This document shows, piece after piece, positions 49,901 to 60,240 of a stretch of 64,000 nucleotides of DNA; the first letter of the stretch is position 1, and each line of letters opens with the position of its first letter. Below the pieces are notes generated by a model. It saw only the letters and a list, made by a program, of their open reading frames with translations. It searched no databases and was not told the origin of the DNA. Source of the stretch: Kryptolebias marmoratus (lineage: Eukaryota > Chordata > Actinopteri > Cyprinodontiformes > Rivulidae). The DNA lies in NCBI RefSeq assembly GCF_001649575.2, contig NC_051445.1:4761150-4825149 (forward strand), in the 5' to 3' direction. The position numbers were made by a program, and so were the translations under genes.

Positions 49901-52900
49901 TGTTGCTGTTCTCTTTTCAGCTAAAATTGGTTCGTTTCTACAGCAGTGAAACATGGCATCAGTCCAAACCACATCAATCCTGTTTGTTTTTGTTAACAGG
50001 TGTTAAAGAAGAAGTATAGCGAAATGTGGCAAAGTCACATCACCTGTTTGAAACTTAAAGTGATTTTCACTCTGAATTTAGTTTACAAATCCTCATATTG
50101 ATGAAAACCTAATATATGAAAAAATAAAACAATGCAAATAACCTTTTTAAGTCATTTTAGAAGAAAAAAATCATGTCAAATGATTTATGTGAAATGAAAA
50201 TAAATTGGTAAAAATACATAATTATAGCTTTATCAAAGCTCATCCTTAGTTTCTTTGACTTAAAGGTGTTAATTTACTTGTTTCATCAAATCTGCAGTTT
50301 AAAAAAGTGTGTTTGAACCACAAAGGTACACAAAATCCTCCTCCTTGTCCTCTATGTGCATCCCATCACTCAAAGTTCAGGCTGAAGACTTATTATTGGC
50401 AGTGATAGAACAACTTATATGTGTAATTTTGCGATGTTCTGTAGCAACTGTAGTCCTATAATCTACAGTTTTGATGGAGCAAATGTTTCACTACTGTGCA
50501 GCTACCTGTCATGTGTCAGACTTCAACTTTACTATATTTATTGCACAAGATGAGTTACAGGACAGGTTAACATCCAGTGAAGCATATTCTAAAACAATCA
50601 TTAGGTGCTACATGAACAGCAAAACTCATGACACAGCTGTACATTTTGTAGGCCTCCAGGACATTAGGAAATCCTTTCTTTATGTGCTTTCAAATCCAAA
50701 GTGATGTTTTTCAGACATCTGGATAATCAGAATTTTCTGACCTACATTTAAGCTGTTTTATCCATTAGTAGTTGAAGACGTTTCGCTCCTTGGATGAGAA
50801 GCGAAACGTCTTCAACTATGAATAGAAGTCCAGTTGTTTTTGTTTTTTTTAACCTTTTTTGAATTTTACCATGGCCTGGATGACAGAGAATCTACACCAG
50901 CAAGCTGTTTTACCCATACGTGACTTAAAAGTTAATGAGTATTCATTCATTGAAACAACTTAAGTACAATTAGTAAATTAATTTCTTACATGCAAATTGA
51001 CCTGACGTTAGTTGAACCCAAACAAAAGTTGGTTTTGGAAGCATCAGAGTATCAGAAGCTGCAGCCTTGCTGTGTGTTGCCTCAGTTGGGTGTTAATCCG
51101 TTTTGCATCGCTCGCTCATCCAACATCATAATGCCTTTATCTCCTCTCCTCTGCCAGGTTGCTATGGTGATGATGTGGGCACCGCTCTTTTCTAGGATAC
51201 TGTTTTTTACGCCTTTAATCTAATCCTGACCTCTTCTTCTCCTCCTCCACCTCAGGCCCTACTTCGAGATGAAGGCGAAGTACTACTTGCAGCTGGAGGT
51301 ATGCAGTGACTTCGAAGTTGTTTGCCACACCTTAAACCCAACATTTGCCTCTGTTTGTAAGGATTCGGAATGTTTAAAACCTTAACCACAAAGAGAAGTG
51401 ATATTTTTTGTTTGTGTGCACATTAAGATTAAAATAATGCTTTGTCTTAACTTGAGGCAATTCTTTTCAGTCAAATGCACAAGTTGCAACTTCTGGTTTT
51501 ATAGGAACTCATAATATCATGTCTGGTTGTGTTTCTTGCAGAACAGGTTGCCTGTTTTCATTAAACTTCTACTAATTTGAGGTCAAATTTCTTATCAATC
51601 TGAAGGAACTCTCCCTTAAGAATCTGCTTAGTGTTGAATTTTCAAAGTATGAGACTCCTCATATTTAGTATGATCCAAAAAATAAAAACTCCACACATCA
51701 GCATAAAGAGCAGGGTTTTTTCAGTATCCTGAATTCATGTTTTTTTAAAGCCCTGTTCTCATGTCAGATCTAAGAAGTATTTGTGTCCTGCGGCATTTCT
51801 TCCAGCTATCATTTAACATCTTCCTCGTTATCTGTCCTCCAGAACCTGAAAAAGAACGTGGATGAGCGACAAGCCAAGCTGTCTCAGGCCAAAGGCGAGT
51901 ACAAGACAGCCCTGAAGAACCTGGAGATGATCTCTGACGAAATCCACGAACGCCGCAGAATCTCCATCATGGGCCCTCGGAGACCTGGAGTCGGTGCTGA
52001 GGGTGGCAGCGTGTCTGGGGACGACATCTCCAGCTTTAAGATGGAGACAGACGAAATATCCAGTGAGTACAGTGTGGTGTTTATCTTAAACATCAATCTG
52101 TGAAAGAGTTCAGCTCAAGGAATTCCATTCTGTTTAAATGTTGAAGAGGGTTCCTGCCTTCTGCTTTAGTCATCCTCAGAAGCCTCTCAATGCAATAAAA
52201 GGCGGATTAGTAAAGATTAAACCTTCTTTCTTCCTGCTGCAATAACAAGAGCTCACCTGGTGACTCTTTAAATGTCACAGAACTGCTGTAGTTTCACTTC
52301 TGAGCTTATTTGTTGACTTCAGCGTCGAACAAGACAACTAACATGCCACAGAAATGAAACTTTCAGACACAAAAAACATCTTAATCTGTTCAAGTCACAA
52401 CTTGTAGAATGGAGACTGGCTTTGAAAGAATGTTTACCTCAGTGTATCTGTTTAGAAATCAGTTCTTGTCATCCTTTCAAAGACTGATAAGGGTTTAAGG
52501 AACGACAGAGAAAACAAGAACTCTTGACAGAAATAGGTCAAAATAATTTTAATTACAAAAAATTGGGTTTAGTAGAGCTGTCATTCAGAGCAGAGGATTA
52601 TAAATGTTGTTCTTGCAGCAAAATACCAAAATTTTAAGCAAATTTACAACTAAATTTTTATTATTTTTATTTTCCCTTTATAAAGTTAAAAAATAAAATC
52701 AGGCATTTCTGATCAGTTTCAAAGAAAAGTCCACAAAATGCTAATCTGCTTCTTGTATCCTATAAGTTTGGCCTACAATATAACTAGAATGGTGTTACCA
52801 TGGTAACAGCAGTCCAGTTCAGACAGACACTGATTATAAGTTAAGCAGGAACACGAGGCTCCAAATAACTTCACACACTGACATAAGAAATGAGACCGTT

Positions 52901-55112
52901 TAAAGTATTTTCAGTTCTATTTAAAGCTTGATTTTGTTCCTCTCATCTTCCCTCCTCGAACACTCCTGTTTTACTTTCTTTGTTGTCCCGCCCTGCAGTG
53001 GCCTCGGAGTGCTTCGAGGATGACCCGTGTGGTGGAGGGAGCATCATGTTTGAGGAAGACTCTGAAAGCCGCTCCACCAGCAGCCTTGGTTCAACTCCCA
53101 GCAGCCCTCAAGAGCTCTTGTCACCATGCCCCTTCGCCAGCTCCTCTTCCTCCTCCTCTGGCATGTCTTCCTCGGCCTCTCCATCGCCCACTCCCTCCTC
53201 CTCTTCGTCCACGTCCTCCCCAGGTCCTCTGTCCAGGCCCTGCAGCTTGGACCTTCCCAGCACTGTGTCACTGTCAGACTTTGGCCTCATCTCACCAGTG
53301 CTCGGGCCTCGCAGCGAGTGCAGTGGGGCGTCATCGCCTGAATGTGACATGGAAAGAGGTGAGTGATGGTGAAGTTCAGGTTTCCAAAGGAAAATCCCAT
53401 TATCAGGTAGCAACTATTTTAATAACGGCCTTATATCACCTGCTGCCTTTCATGCAAGGGTTTTGAACAAATATAATTTGGTCAAATCTAAGATCAATTA
53501 GCTCTGGTGGCCATGTTGAATCAAGTTGACTCCAAAGAAAAATTAGTTTTAGATGCATGTCTGATTACTTTGACAGTTGCATTAAAACCCATCCAGTGGT
53601 TTATGAGATATTTTGCTAACAGTTTATACTGTAGTTTTATGCAAAGATGTCATGTGATTTGTAGTCAGAGTATGTGTTGGGAATGACTCTCAGCTACCAC
53701 CTCAAAAATCTTAGCTTAATGTGTCAAACTGATTGAGTTATAGCTACTTTAGTGTGTCAGGTTAGTTGGTTACGGTGGCCATCTTAAACTACATTGACTC
53801 CTAAAGTTGTAGATGTACATCTAGCGATGACTTTGAGAGTTTAAAATAAATCTGGTGAACGGTTCATGAAATATTTTGCTGACACAGGCGATTGAAAATC
53901 TAACAGGATGCCAAAACGAAGGTTACAAGAGTGTACACAATATTTTCAGTGAGCACGGACAATAAAAACAAACTGTCTCCTAATGGGGAAGTGAATGGGC
54001 AGATTATTGTGGTGTAGTGTGGAGATGCAGTTGCTTTAAGCAGCTCTCTAACTGCACAGGTTGTGTTTTTACACATGGGAGCAGGAATTTAAGACTAAAG
54101 TGAGATGGATGAAACTTCAGGGTCTATTTTGGGTTCGATGCTCGATCCCCTGCTACCTGCATGGCTCACACCTGCTCCTCGAAAACAGAATATTTGTCAA
54201 AGTGACAACAAGCCGGGCACCTCGTGTGCAGAGACAAAACCTAATCAGCCAGTCTGTTTTCAGAGAAGCAGCTGTTCAGTCCTTCAGTCACTTTGAATGA
54301 AGAACTTCGAGCTGTGCTGCTGTCGTTCCTCCTGCACTGCCAAGACTGTCACGCCAAAAAGATAAAAAAATCTTTAATTCCCATTTGAGACTGTGTAATT
54401 ATTATCCACTGCTGAAAGCTCCATGTCTGAGACTGTTGTCAAAATATTTTATGAACTATTGAACTCTGATTCAGACTAGCTGCCACAGCCACCTTACCTT
54501 AGAAATCCAACTTTGTTAATTCTACCGATGTGGTAGTAGCTGAGACTGAACGCTATTTGCAGTCAAACTTTGTCTGTTAGCAAAATATCATAACCTACTA
54601 GATGGATTTTGTTGAAACTTTCAGGAAATCATTGGCTGTTCCTCTAAAACTGATTAGATTTTGGAGCCATCTGACTTTTAGAAAAGACAAAAATGGATAT
54701 TGTGCTAAAATGTGTTGTGGCTGAGTCACTCACAACACATACTACAACTGCTAATCATTACTATCATAAGTTTGCTAGATTCTTGCTGTTTGTTCCCCTA
54801 ATAGTGAATAGTCAAAACTTTGAACTGAGACTTTTTCAACTCGTATCATTAAATCCTATCATGTCACATGACCTGACCTGATTCTTCTCTGCAGGCGATC
54901 GAGCTGAAGGTGCAGAAGGGGATATGGACAACACTCCAGCTGGAAACAACAACAACAGCAGCAGCAGCAGCTCAGCTTCCAACATCAAGAAAGCCTTTAC
55001 CTTGGAGACGCGCTTCAGCTTTCTCAACCTGCGACGCCCGCGAACCAGCAACGCCAAAAACAAGGATAGCTGTCCCCAGAAGACGGAGCAGGACGTTGTC
55101 CTCGTCAAATAA
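28903..55112 (+). CDS. sh3bp5: SH3-domain binding protein 5 (Sab; Rab11 GEF), nine coding exons (468 aa)
   Basis: Exons: 28903-28980, 30152-30214, 34365-34493, 48525-48689, 48884-49014, 51256-51298, 51843-52062, 52999-53358, 54895-55112 (TAA 55110). Joined length is 1407 nt, in frame. Residues 1-26 are acidic. Residues 27-250 are the long coiled-coil region (GELEKLNQSTDDINRCETEL, ARQKFRSVLVEATVKLDEL, KPYWEARRLARQAQLEAQ, QRLLEEDNRQFDSAWQEML) that in this family acts as a Rab11 exchange factor. A Ser/Pro-rich linker (317-352) precedes a D-type MAPK docking stretch, SRPCSLDLPS (355-364), then VSLSDFGLISPVLGPRSECSGASSPEC. In mammals Sab sits on the mitochondrial outer membrane and docks JNK. The last exon (397-468) ends TEQDVVLVK and does not resemble the mammalian tail I recall. 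Intron 3 spans 14 kb. The paralogue SH3BP5L is less likely given the neighbours capn7, mettl6 and eaf1. Confidence 0.95.
32020..32510 (+). repeat. AATGACTCTCAGC / GCCATCTTGAATT repeat family, two copies
   Basis: It contains AATGACTCTCAGCTACTG, ACTGACTGAGCTGTAGCC, GTGGCGGCCATCTTGAATTG and GGTTCATGAGATATTCTGC, followed by a second partial unit with GGCAGCCATCTTGAATTGAG. Related copies in the same orientation lie at 53500-53890, and reverse-orientation copies at 34995-36815, 54490-54740 and 57220-57680. Confidence 0.65.
33144..33270 (+). repeat. GATAGA...ACTTTATTGATCC teleost repeat
   Basis: The stretch TAGATAGATAGAACTTTATT followed by GATCCCTTGGGAAGACTCC and AGGGAAATTAAAATTCCAGC matches the common fish repeat with an ACTTTATTGATCC core. 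It is short and probably a truncated insertion in sh3bp5 intron 2. Confidence 0.6.
34668..34726. repeat. AT-only low-complexity block (TAATATAA)n
   Basis: Degenerate TAATATAATA repeats without G or C for nearly 60 bases, in sh3bp5 intron 3. Confidence 0.85.
34995..36815 (-). repeat. Scattered reverse-orientation copies of the GCCATCTTGAATT repeat family
   Basis: Partial units lie at about 34995-35110, 35615-35740 and 36570-36815. Diagnostic blocks are TGTCTGTTAGTAAAACGTC, CACAGCTAACGGACCTTAGC, TATTGAGCTAAAATCTGGTG, CATGATCCACTGGACAGATT and TGTAACTCAGTCAGTTTTGC. These are the reverse complement of blocks in the copies at 32020-32510 and 53500-53890. Confidence 0.6.
40558..40740 (+). repeat. 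AATGCTGGGTTAAACAACCC interspersed element
   Basis: A stretch with short inverted blocks (CTGGGTTAAACAACCCA, CTGGGTTGTTTTAACTCAGC). It resembles a common teleost non-autonomous repeat whose ends carry TGGGTTNNNNAACCCA. It lies in sh3bp5 intron 3. Confidence 0.5.
45262..45372 (+). repeat. ATCCATT-type teleost interspersed repeat, copy 2
   Basis: ACATCCATTTTCTTTACCAC followed by a GGGTCGCCGGGAGCTGGTGCC box and GGGGCGGGGGACATCTCGC. It is related to 18160-18295. Confidence 0.6.
47339..47425 (+). repeat. ATCCATC-type teleost interspersed repeat, copy 3 (truncated)
   Basis: ATCCATCCATCTATTCTCTT, then GGGGAGCTGGTGCCTGTC and GTGGACAGGTCGAG. It is related to the copies at 18160 and 45262 but shorter. 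Confidence 0.55.
50769..50818. repeat. Perfect 19-bp inverted repeat (hairpin) with 12-nt loop
   Basis: The arms TAGTTGAAGACGTTTCGCT (50769-50787) and AGCGAAACGTCTTCAACTA (50800-50818) pair perfectly. The GAAGACGTTTCGC...GCGAAACGTCTTC motif is widespread in fish repeats. A poly-T/C stretch follows. It lies in sh3bp5 intron 5. Confidence 0.9.
53500..53890 (+). repeat. GCCATCTTGAATT repeat family, two tandem units (sh3bp5 intron 8)
   Basis: The first unit has GGTGGCCATGTTGAATC, CCATCCAGTGGTTTATGAG and ATATTTTGCTAACAG. The second has AATGACTCTCAGCTACCACC, ACTGATTGAGTTATAGC, CGGTGGCCATCTTAAAC and GGTTCATGAAATATTTTGC. Same orientation as 32020-32510. Confidence 0.65.
54490..54740 (-). repeat. GCCATCTTGAATT repeat family, reverse copy
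   Basis: It has GTGGTAGTAGCTGAGACTG, TGTCTGTTAGCAAAATATC, GGATTTTGTTGAAACTTTC and TGTTGTGGCTGAGTCACTC, matching the reverse complement of the copies at 53500-53890. It ends about 150 bases before the last sh3bp5 exon. Confidence 0.6.
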
Positions 55113-55760
55113 GTCTGAGGAGAGAAAAAGAGGGTAGAGGGGAACTGGGTGTCTTTATTTAGTCTCATTCTGAACCAAAAACCCAAACAGTTATGGGCTG
55201 TTTAAAAGGTACCTGCCGCTACTCCATTCCATCTCCAAGCTCCACAGTCAAACATAGACTCTGAATGTGATAGTTGGTGTAAAATAATCTTCCTGTACGT
55301 TTTGGCACCTTTGACACACATATGGACTCACACGCCAGTGAGATATTAAGCACTATAGTTAATGTTTTTTGTTTTTTTCTCCACTGAAGACAAAAGGTTT
55401 TAATCGCAAATGCTGCCAACATCCAACCTCTGACTTGGATCGACCTGCTGTTACTGATAGAAATGGACATTATTACAGTAAAACGGCACAAACTGCTGTA
55501 AACCATGCAGAGGTGATGTTCTGTTAAGTTCAACAGTGGAAAAAAATAGCTTTTAGCCTTCTGCCCTGTAGCCCTGTATTTAATATGTTGAATTTTCTGA
55601 TGTTATGTGACACTTAAGTTTAGGATTCAAATATTAAAAAAAAAGTTGAACATTGACTACAATTAAAGAGTAATAAAAGTTTCAGCTTTTCATGCTTATT
55701 ATTTCCTACTTTGAATGTTTGATATTTAGGTTTTACGACAACTATAATAAATGTCCTTTT
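55113..55760 (+). other. sh3bp5 3' UTR
   Basis: Follows the TAA stop. Candidate polyadenylation signals are AATAAA at 55672-55677 and 55746-55751. Confidence 0.5.
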
Positions 55761-57219
55761 GCTGTAAATAGTTCATAATTTCAAAATAAAGAGAAGAAAA
55801 GCTGTTTTGGTCAAACCATGTAAATGTGATGAGGATGACCTCCTGATCCATCTGGAAAGCTGACTGAGTTATATTCACCTTCAACGGCAGATGATCAGAT
55901 GAAGGCAAAGTGTAACTTTAAGGTAGATTATCTAAAGAGGACAAAAAGCCAAGAAATGTTAAGAATTTGACTGTATGTTTCTCTTATTCTGTCCTGAGAG
56001 ACAAATGTCATGAAGTACTGAGTTCTGTCTGTTAAAGTTTACTGCAGTTTGAAGCTAATTTTACTTGTACTGATAAATTAATATAAACATGCACACTTTA
56101 ATTAGCTTCATCTTCAGAGGCATTTGTTCTGACTTCTAGGAAAACTTCAGACTGGCAGCAGAGACTCTCTAAGAAACATTGTTTCTCTAAATCAAAATCA
56201 TGACCTTTGCTTGATAGCCTCTTAATTAGCGACCTGACGTCAGTCAACAGAGCTGACGCAGCTTCAGAGAGGCTGGAACTAATTTAAATCTAATTCTGTA
56301 ATAAAGAGCTGTCTACAAACACAAAGAACCTTTTGATCTAAATATAAAATCACTAGACTCAAAATACCTTTAAGTGTTGAAACTGATTTCTATAAACAAT
56401 GAAACCTTTAAAAAGCATGAAGTTAGTTTTAGTTCAACTTCTCAGTTTTTCTAGGTTCTGTCAGCACAGGCAGTAAATCTTTAATCCTGGTTAGTTAATT
56501 ATTTTAAAGTGTTTTTCTAATAAAGCCCCTGGTTTTATTAAAGTTCGCACATGTCCAGTGCAATGTAACTCATTCCTGCCAATGGCTTCATTATATAGCA
56601 TCCAATTGGTAAAAAATAAATCTGAAATTAATAATTGAACCCTTGATAAAGAGCAGATACTTACACGTCACTTTTGATGCCGAAGAAGCTGACATTTCAT
56701 CAACGACAGGCAGATGTTATGAACTCACTGACATACCAACAACTGTAATATAATAAAAACCATGTCAGTGTGCATTCACAGTTAATTACTTTAATGAAAA
56801 CTAAAAAAAAAGGTTTTGTTACAAATAAAAAGCATTAATATATAAGAACGTAAACAAACATTTAAAAGTACTTTGCAAGAAAACTAAACATGCTTAAGAA
56901 GCTGCCTATATATGTTCAGGTTTTTTTCATTGTGTATCTTGTGACATCAATTTGATTAGACCCCTTTATTTATATAAAAGAGCAAAACAAAACAGAAGCT
57001 TGTGTTTGTCGTTTCCTAGAAATTTACTTCTAAAACTAGAATCAGATCATTAATTCACTTCAACAACCAACAGTTTTGTAGAACTCTGTTGTTGTCCTTT
57101 CAGTCTCTTCAGTGTAAGACTTATGGTGCCGAGGCAAAAACAAAACACTTTTCTGGACAGAAAATAAGAGAGTGGGAATACACAAATGTAATTGGAGGAT
57201 TTATTTGTTGTGGATTTCC

Positions 57220-57680
57220 CCATCAGAGGAGCCACTACCACTGAAGGCTCGTATTTGTGGGCCCATCTGTTTTTAAAATATTTCATGAAAAAATGGATGG
57301 ATTTTAATAAAACTCTCAAAGTATTCAATATATTTACATCTTCAACTAGCTTTTGGAGTAAACCCTTTCCAAGATGGCTGCCAGAGTTAAATGACCATAT
57401 CAAAACACTAAAATGGTTTTACAGATATTGAGCTAGAATTTGATGTGAGCATCATCTCCAACATATTTGCCTAAAACTGTAGCATTAACTTAAAATCAAC
57501 ACTGTCTGTTAGCAAAATATCTCATGAATCACTGGATAGATCTTAGTGAAACTATCAGAAAAAAATCATTGAATTTACATCTAAAACTCATTCCAACCCA
57601 ATTCAAAATGTTCGCTACAACTGATCTACCTTAGCCAACACAAAAATGGCTTTAACTCACCCACTTTACATCTATGGAGC
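57220..57680 (-). repeat. GCCATCTTGAATT repeat family, two reverse units
   Basis: Unit one has TTCCAAGATGGCTGCCAGAG and TACAGATATTGAGCTAGAATTTG. Unit two has CTGTTAGCAAAATATCTCATG, CACTGGATAGATCTTAGTG and TTAGCCAACACAAAAATGGC. Opposite orientation to the copies at 32020 and 53500. Confidence 0.65.
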
Positions 57681-58137
57681 AAGTCTTGGTGTAGTAGCAA
57701 TGTTTATTTTATTTACCCTCTATTTTACAAGGCGAGACATTAAGAACAATTTCTTATTTGGAGTGTAGGCCTGGCAAGTGCTAGAAAACGAAAGCAGTCT
57801 TTCCTTTACTCTTGAAAAGGTAAAGGAAGAAGGGAAACAATACTAAAAATATACATAAACAACAACAGGTAAATGAATTAAGCATTAAAAATAAACTATA
57901 AAACAAACCTCATTAAAAAAACTAAGTAATCAAAATAAAATCATTAAGCAACAAAACATTTACAAGCAACTGTTAAAAACAGAAACCAACGCAGTGAGTC
58001 CCAATGTTCTCTGCAGCAGATTCCAATCACTTCAGGCAGAATACGTGAAGGACATTGAACCAAAACTGAGTCATCCTCAACACGTTCTCTGAGGGCTAAC
58101 AATATCTCACAATATTGAACAAGATAGAGCATAATGT

Positions 58138-58300
58138 TTACAAGGTTGGACCAAAACGGCTGTAACTCTGTCCCTAATCAGCGTAAAAAGATTTTAGTTC
58201 AAATGTCTGGCATGAAAGGTGGCAGGTGATAATCATCCCTTCCAGCAATGTTACGCCTTTAATGTGGCGTCAGAAGGTCCAAAGAAAAATGGACACACTA
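58138..58300 (+). repeat. GGTTGGACCAAAACGGC repeat fragment
   Basis: GTTGGACCAAAACGGCTGTA and CAGGTGATAATCATCCC resemble the left part of the repeat near 32035 (TTTTGGTCAAAGC). It is probably another piece of a longer composite repeat. Confidence 0.4.
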
Positions 58301-59479
58301 AGGACACAATGTTTGAGTACAAATGTGATTAAAAGGGACCAGCCAACATCAGAAGACTGATTGAGTTAAAGCACATGATTAGATGTTTTTTGCATAATAA
58401 CTAGAAGTTGTTTTATTTTAATTAAAACTTTTTTCATCTAATGTTAATGGAGTGCTTAAAGTTTAAAATGTGTTAAAGTTAAAGTGGCATGTGTAGCCAC
58501 TAATTAAATCTCTCTGTTAGGATATTTAGGAGCTCAGCTGCTGTAGCCATTAAACTTTAACCCTCACACTGCTGACACCGTGATAATTACAGTTAAACTT
58601 TAGACTCACAATCTGCACTTGCTGCACAAAACAAAGCAGTAACACAAATAAATGATTTTAGATATTTAACAAACCATTGTTTTGTTACAGTTTGGAAAGA
58701 AAAATAAACTTAACAGTGTGTAACTTCAGTGGTCAGTAACTTTGGGCTTTGACTTTTTGCTAACAAAACAGTACTTTTCATATTCATGCATTTGCTCATG
58801 CTTTGAAACTCATTTCTGATTTAAAACAGGCGAACGTACCTCCAGTTTCTGGGCCACATCCTGCAGTCAGTACCATCTGGTCAATCTGAAATGACATTTG
58901 TGTCAATAAATACTTTAAACAAGCAATAAACATAAAAATGCCAACAAAAATTGTCAACTTACCCAACAGATGTCATGTCAGCAGATCTGTAAAAGCTGAT
59001 AAAAGTGATTGGCTTTGTGCCAACAGACTCCTCAGCTGAAACTGCTTACTGTTACGACTTCACTGCTGCAATATTTTATACATTTTTACAGTTTGCATCA
59101 ATAAAGAACTTTACTGTCCTATAGCTTACAGCAACTATCAAAAACAGATTGATGAGGCCGAGTTGGACAATGTGGCTGGTTTATCTTTAATATCTCCTGT
59201 CAGCACAGTAAACTCTGATGAATGAGGTCAAATCTTTTTGTTGCATTTAACTTTTGCTGGTTGTTGGCAGAATTCAACACTGAGAAAGTGACACAATCTC
59301 AGGATTATCCTCATATGTACAAAAGTTTTGTGTTCAAATACAGTCATGGTACTACGGACTAAGTTCACTGACTTCCAGTTTAAACTTTTACATATCAGGG
59401 TTTAATTAAAAATCATCCCTTCCTTATTAGATATTGTTTTTCATCATGTAAAAACCTACTAAACCTCAGCTAAAATGCA

Positions 59480-60240
59480 TAATAAATGCAAAAGACCAAG
59501 CCCAACCTTGTTTCTTCCACAGAAGTGAAGAGTAGTAAGGAGCAGCCAGGTGCTGTCAATCAAATACCTTGATTGACTGTGAACAAGTGTGATCACCTCT
59601 ATAAAACAAATAGTTTAAAGTGGCTCATTCAGCTCATTCAAAGGAAGAAAAAACATCAGGAATGGTCTTAAACATAACTATGGCTGCCAGCCAATGTGGG
59701 AAAGATTACAGCTGATCGTTTTATAAAAAGTAAAATATTTAAGACTATCGTCATCTTCTAAGGATCGAATAACCAAACAAGTTAACATCTGGATCAGACT
59801 GCAATTGTATATCTCAGACACAACAGGCCTTAGTCAACATGTAAAACACGTCCACGGTGTTGGAGAGGCTGCAAAGAAAAACAACACGGCGGCTCAGTTT
59901 AGGTTTACAAAGTTGAATCCAAATCCTTGAGCACCTTTCAGTCAATGAGTTGATCATGAACTTCTCTGCAAACCAGAAGTTTCCTAGAATCAAATGTGAG
60001 ATCCTGCAATAAGACAACAAATGAACCGAATCAATGTGTTGCAGCGGTTGAGTCAAAGTCTAGACCTCAGTCTGAATAAAATGCTGTGGTTGAACCTAAA
60101 GAGAGCATGATGACATTATATAGAAGAGCGGATCAAAATCTCCCCACAGTTATGTAAGAATGGTTCTTTAAGTTCATACTGCTAAAATTGATTCTACAGT
60201 TGTTTTGGCTCATTGCTTTTAGGTTTTTGCTCAATTTTAG
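59480..60240 (+). mobile_element. Decayed DNA-transposon remnant (Tc1/mariner-like)
   Basis: At 60045-60107 one frame reads RLSQSLDLSLNKMLWLNLKR, which resembles the SQSPDLNPIE..W..LKR catalytic-region signature of Tc1-like transposases, with the acidic residue lost. Flanking text (GCTGTCAATCAAATACCTTG, CGGATCAAAATCTCCCCACAG, TGCTAAAATTGATTCTACAG) fits common fish copies of such elements. No intact frame remains, so it is inactive. Confidence 0.5.

Noticed and set aside
50769..50818. Functional hammerhead ribozyme
   Set aside because: The CUGAUGA core is not intact and the stem arrangement is a simple long hairpin; only a decayed resemblance can be claimed.
53020..53466. 148-codon frame overlapping sh3bp5 exon 8 in another register
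   Set aside because: It is an out-of-frame reading of the Ser/Pro-rich coding exon and runs past the splice donor.
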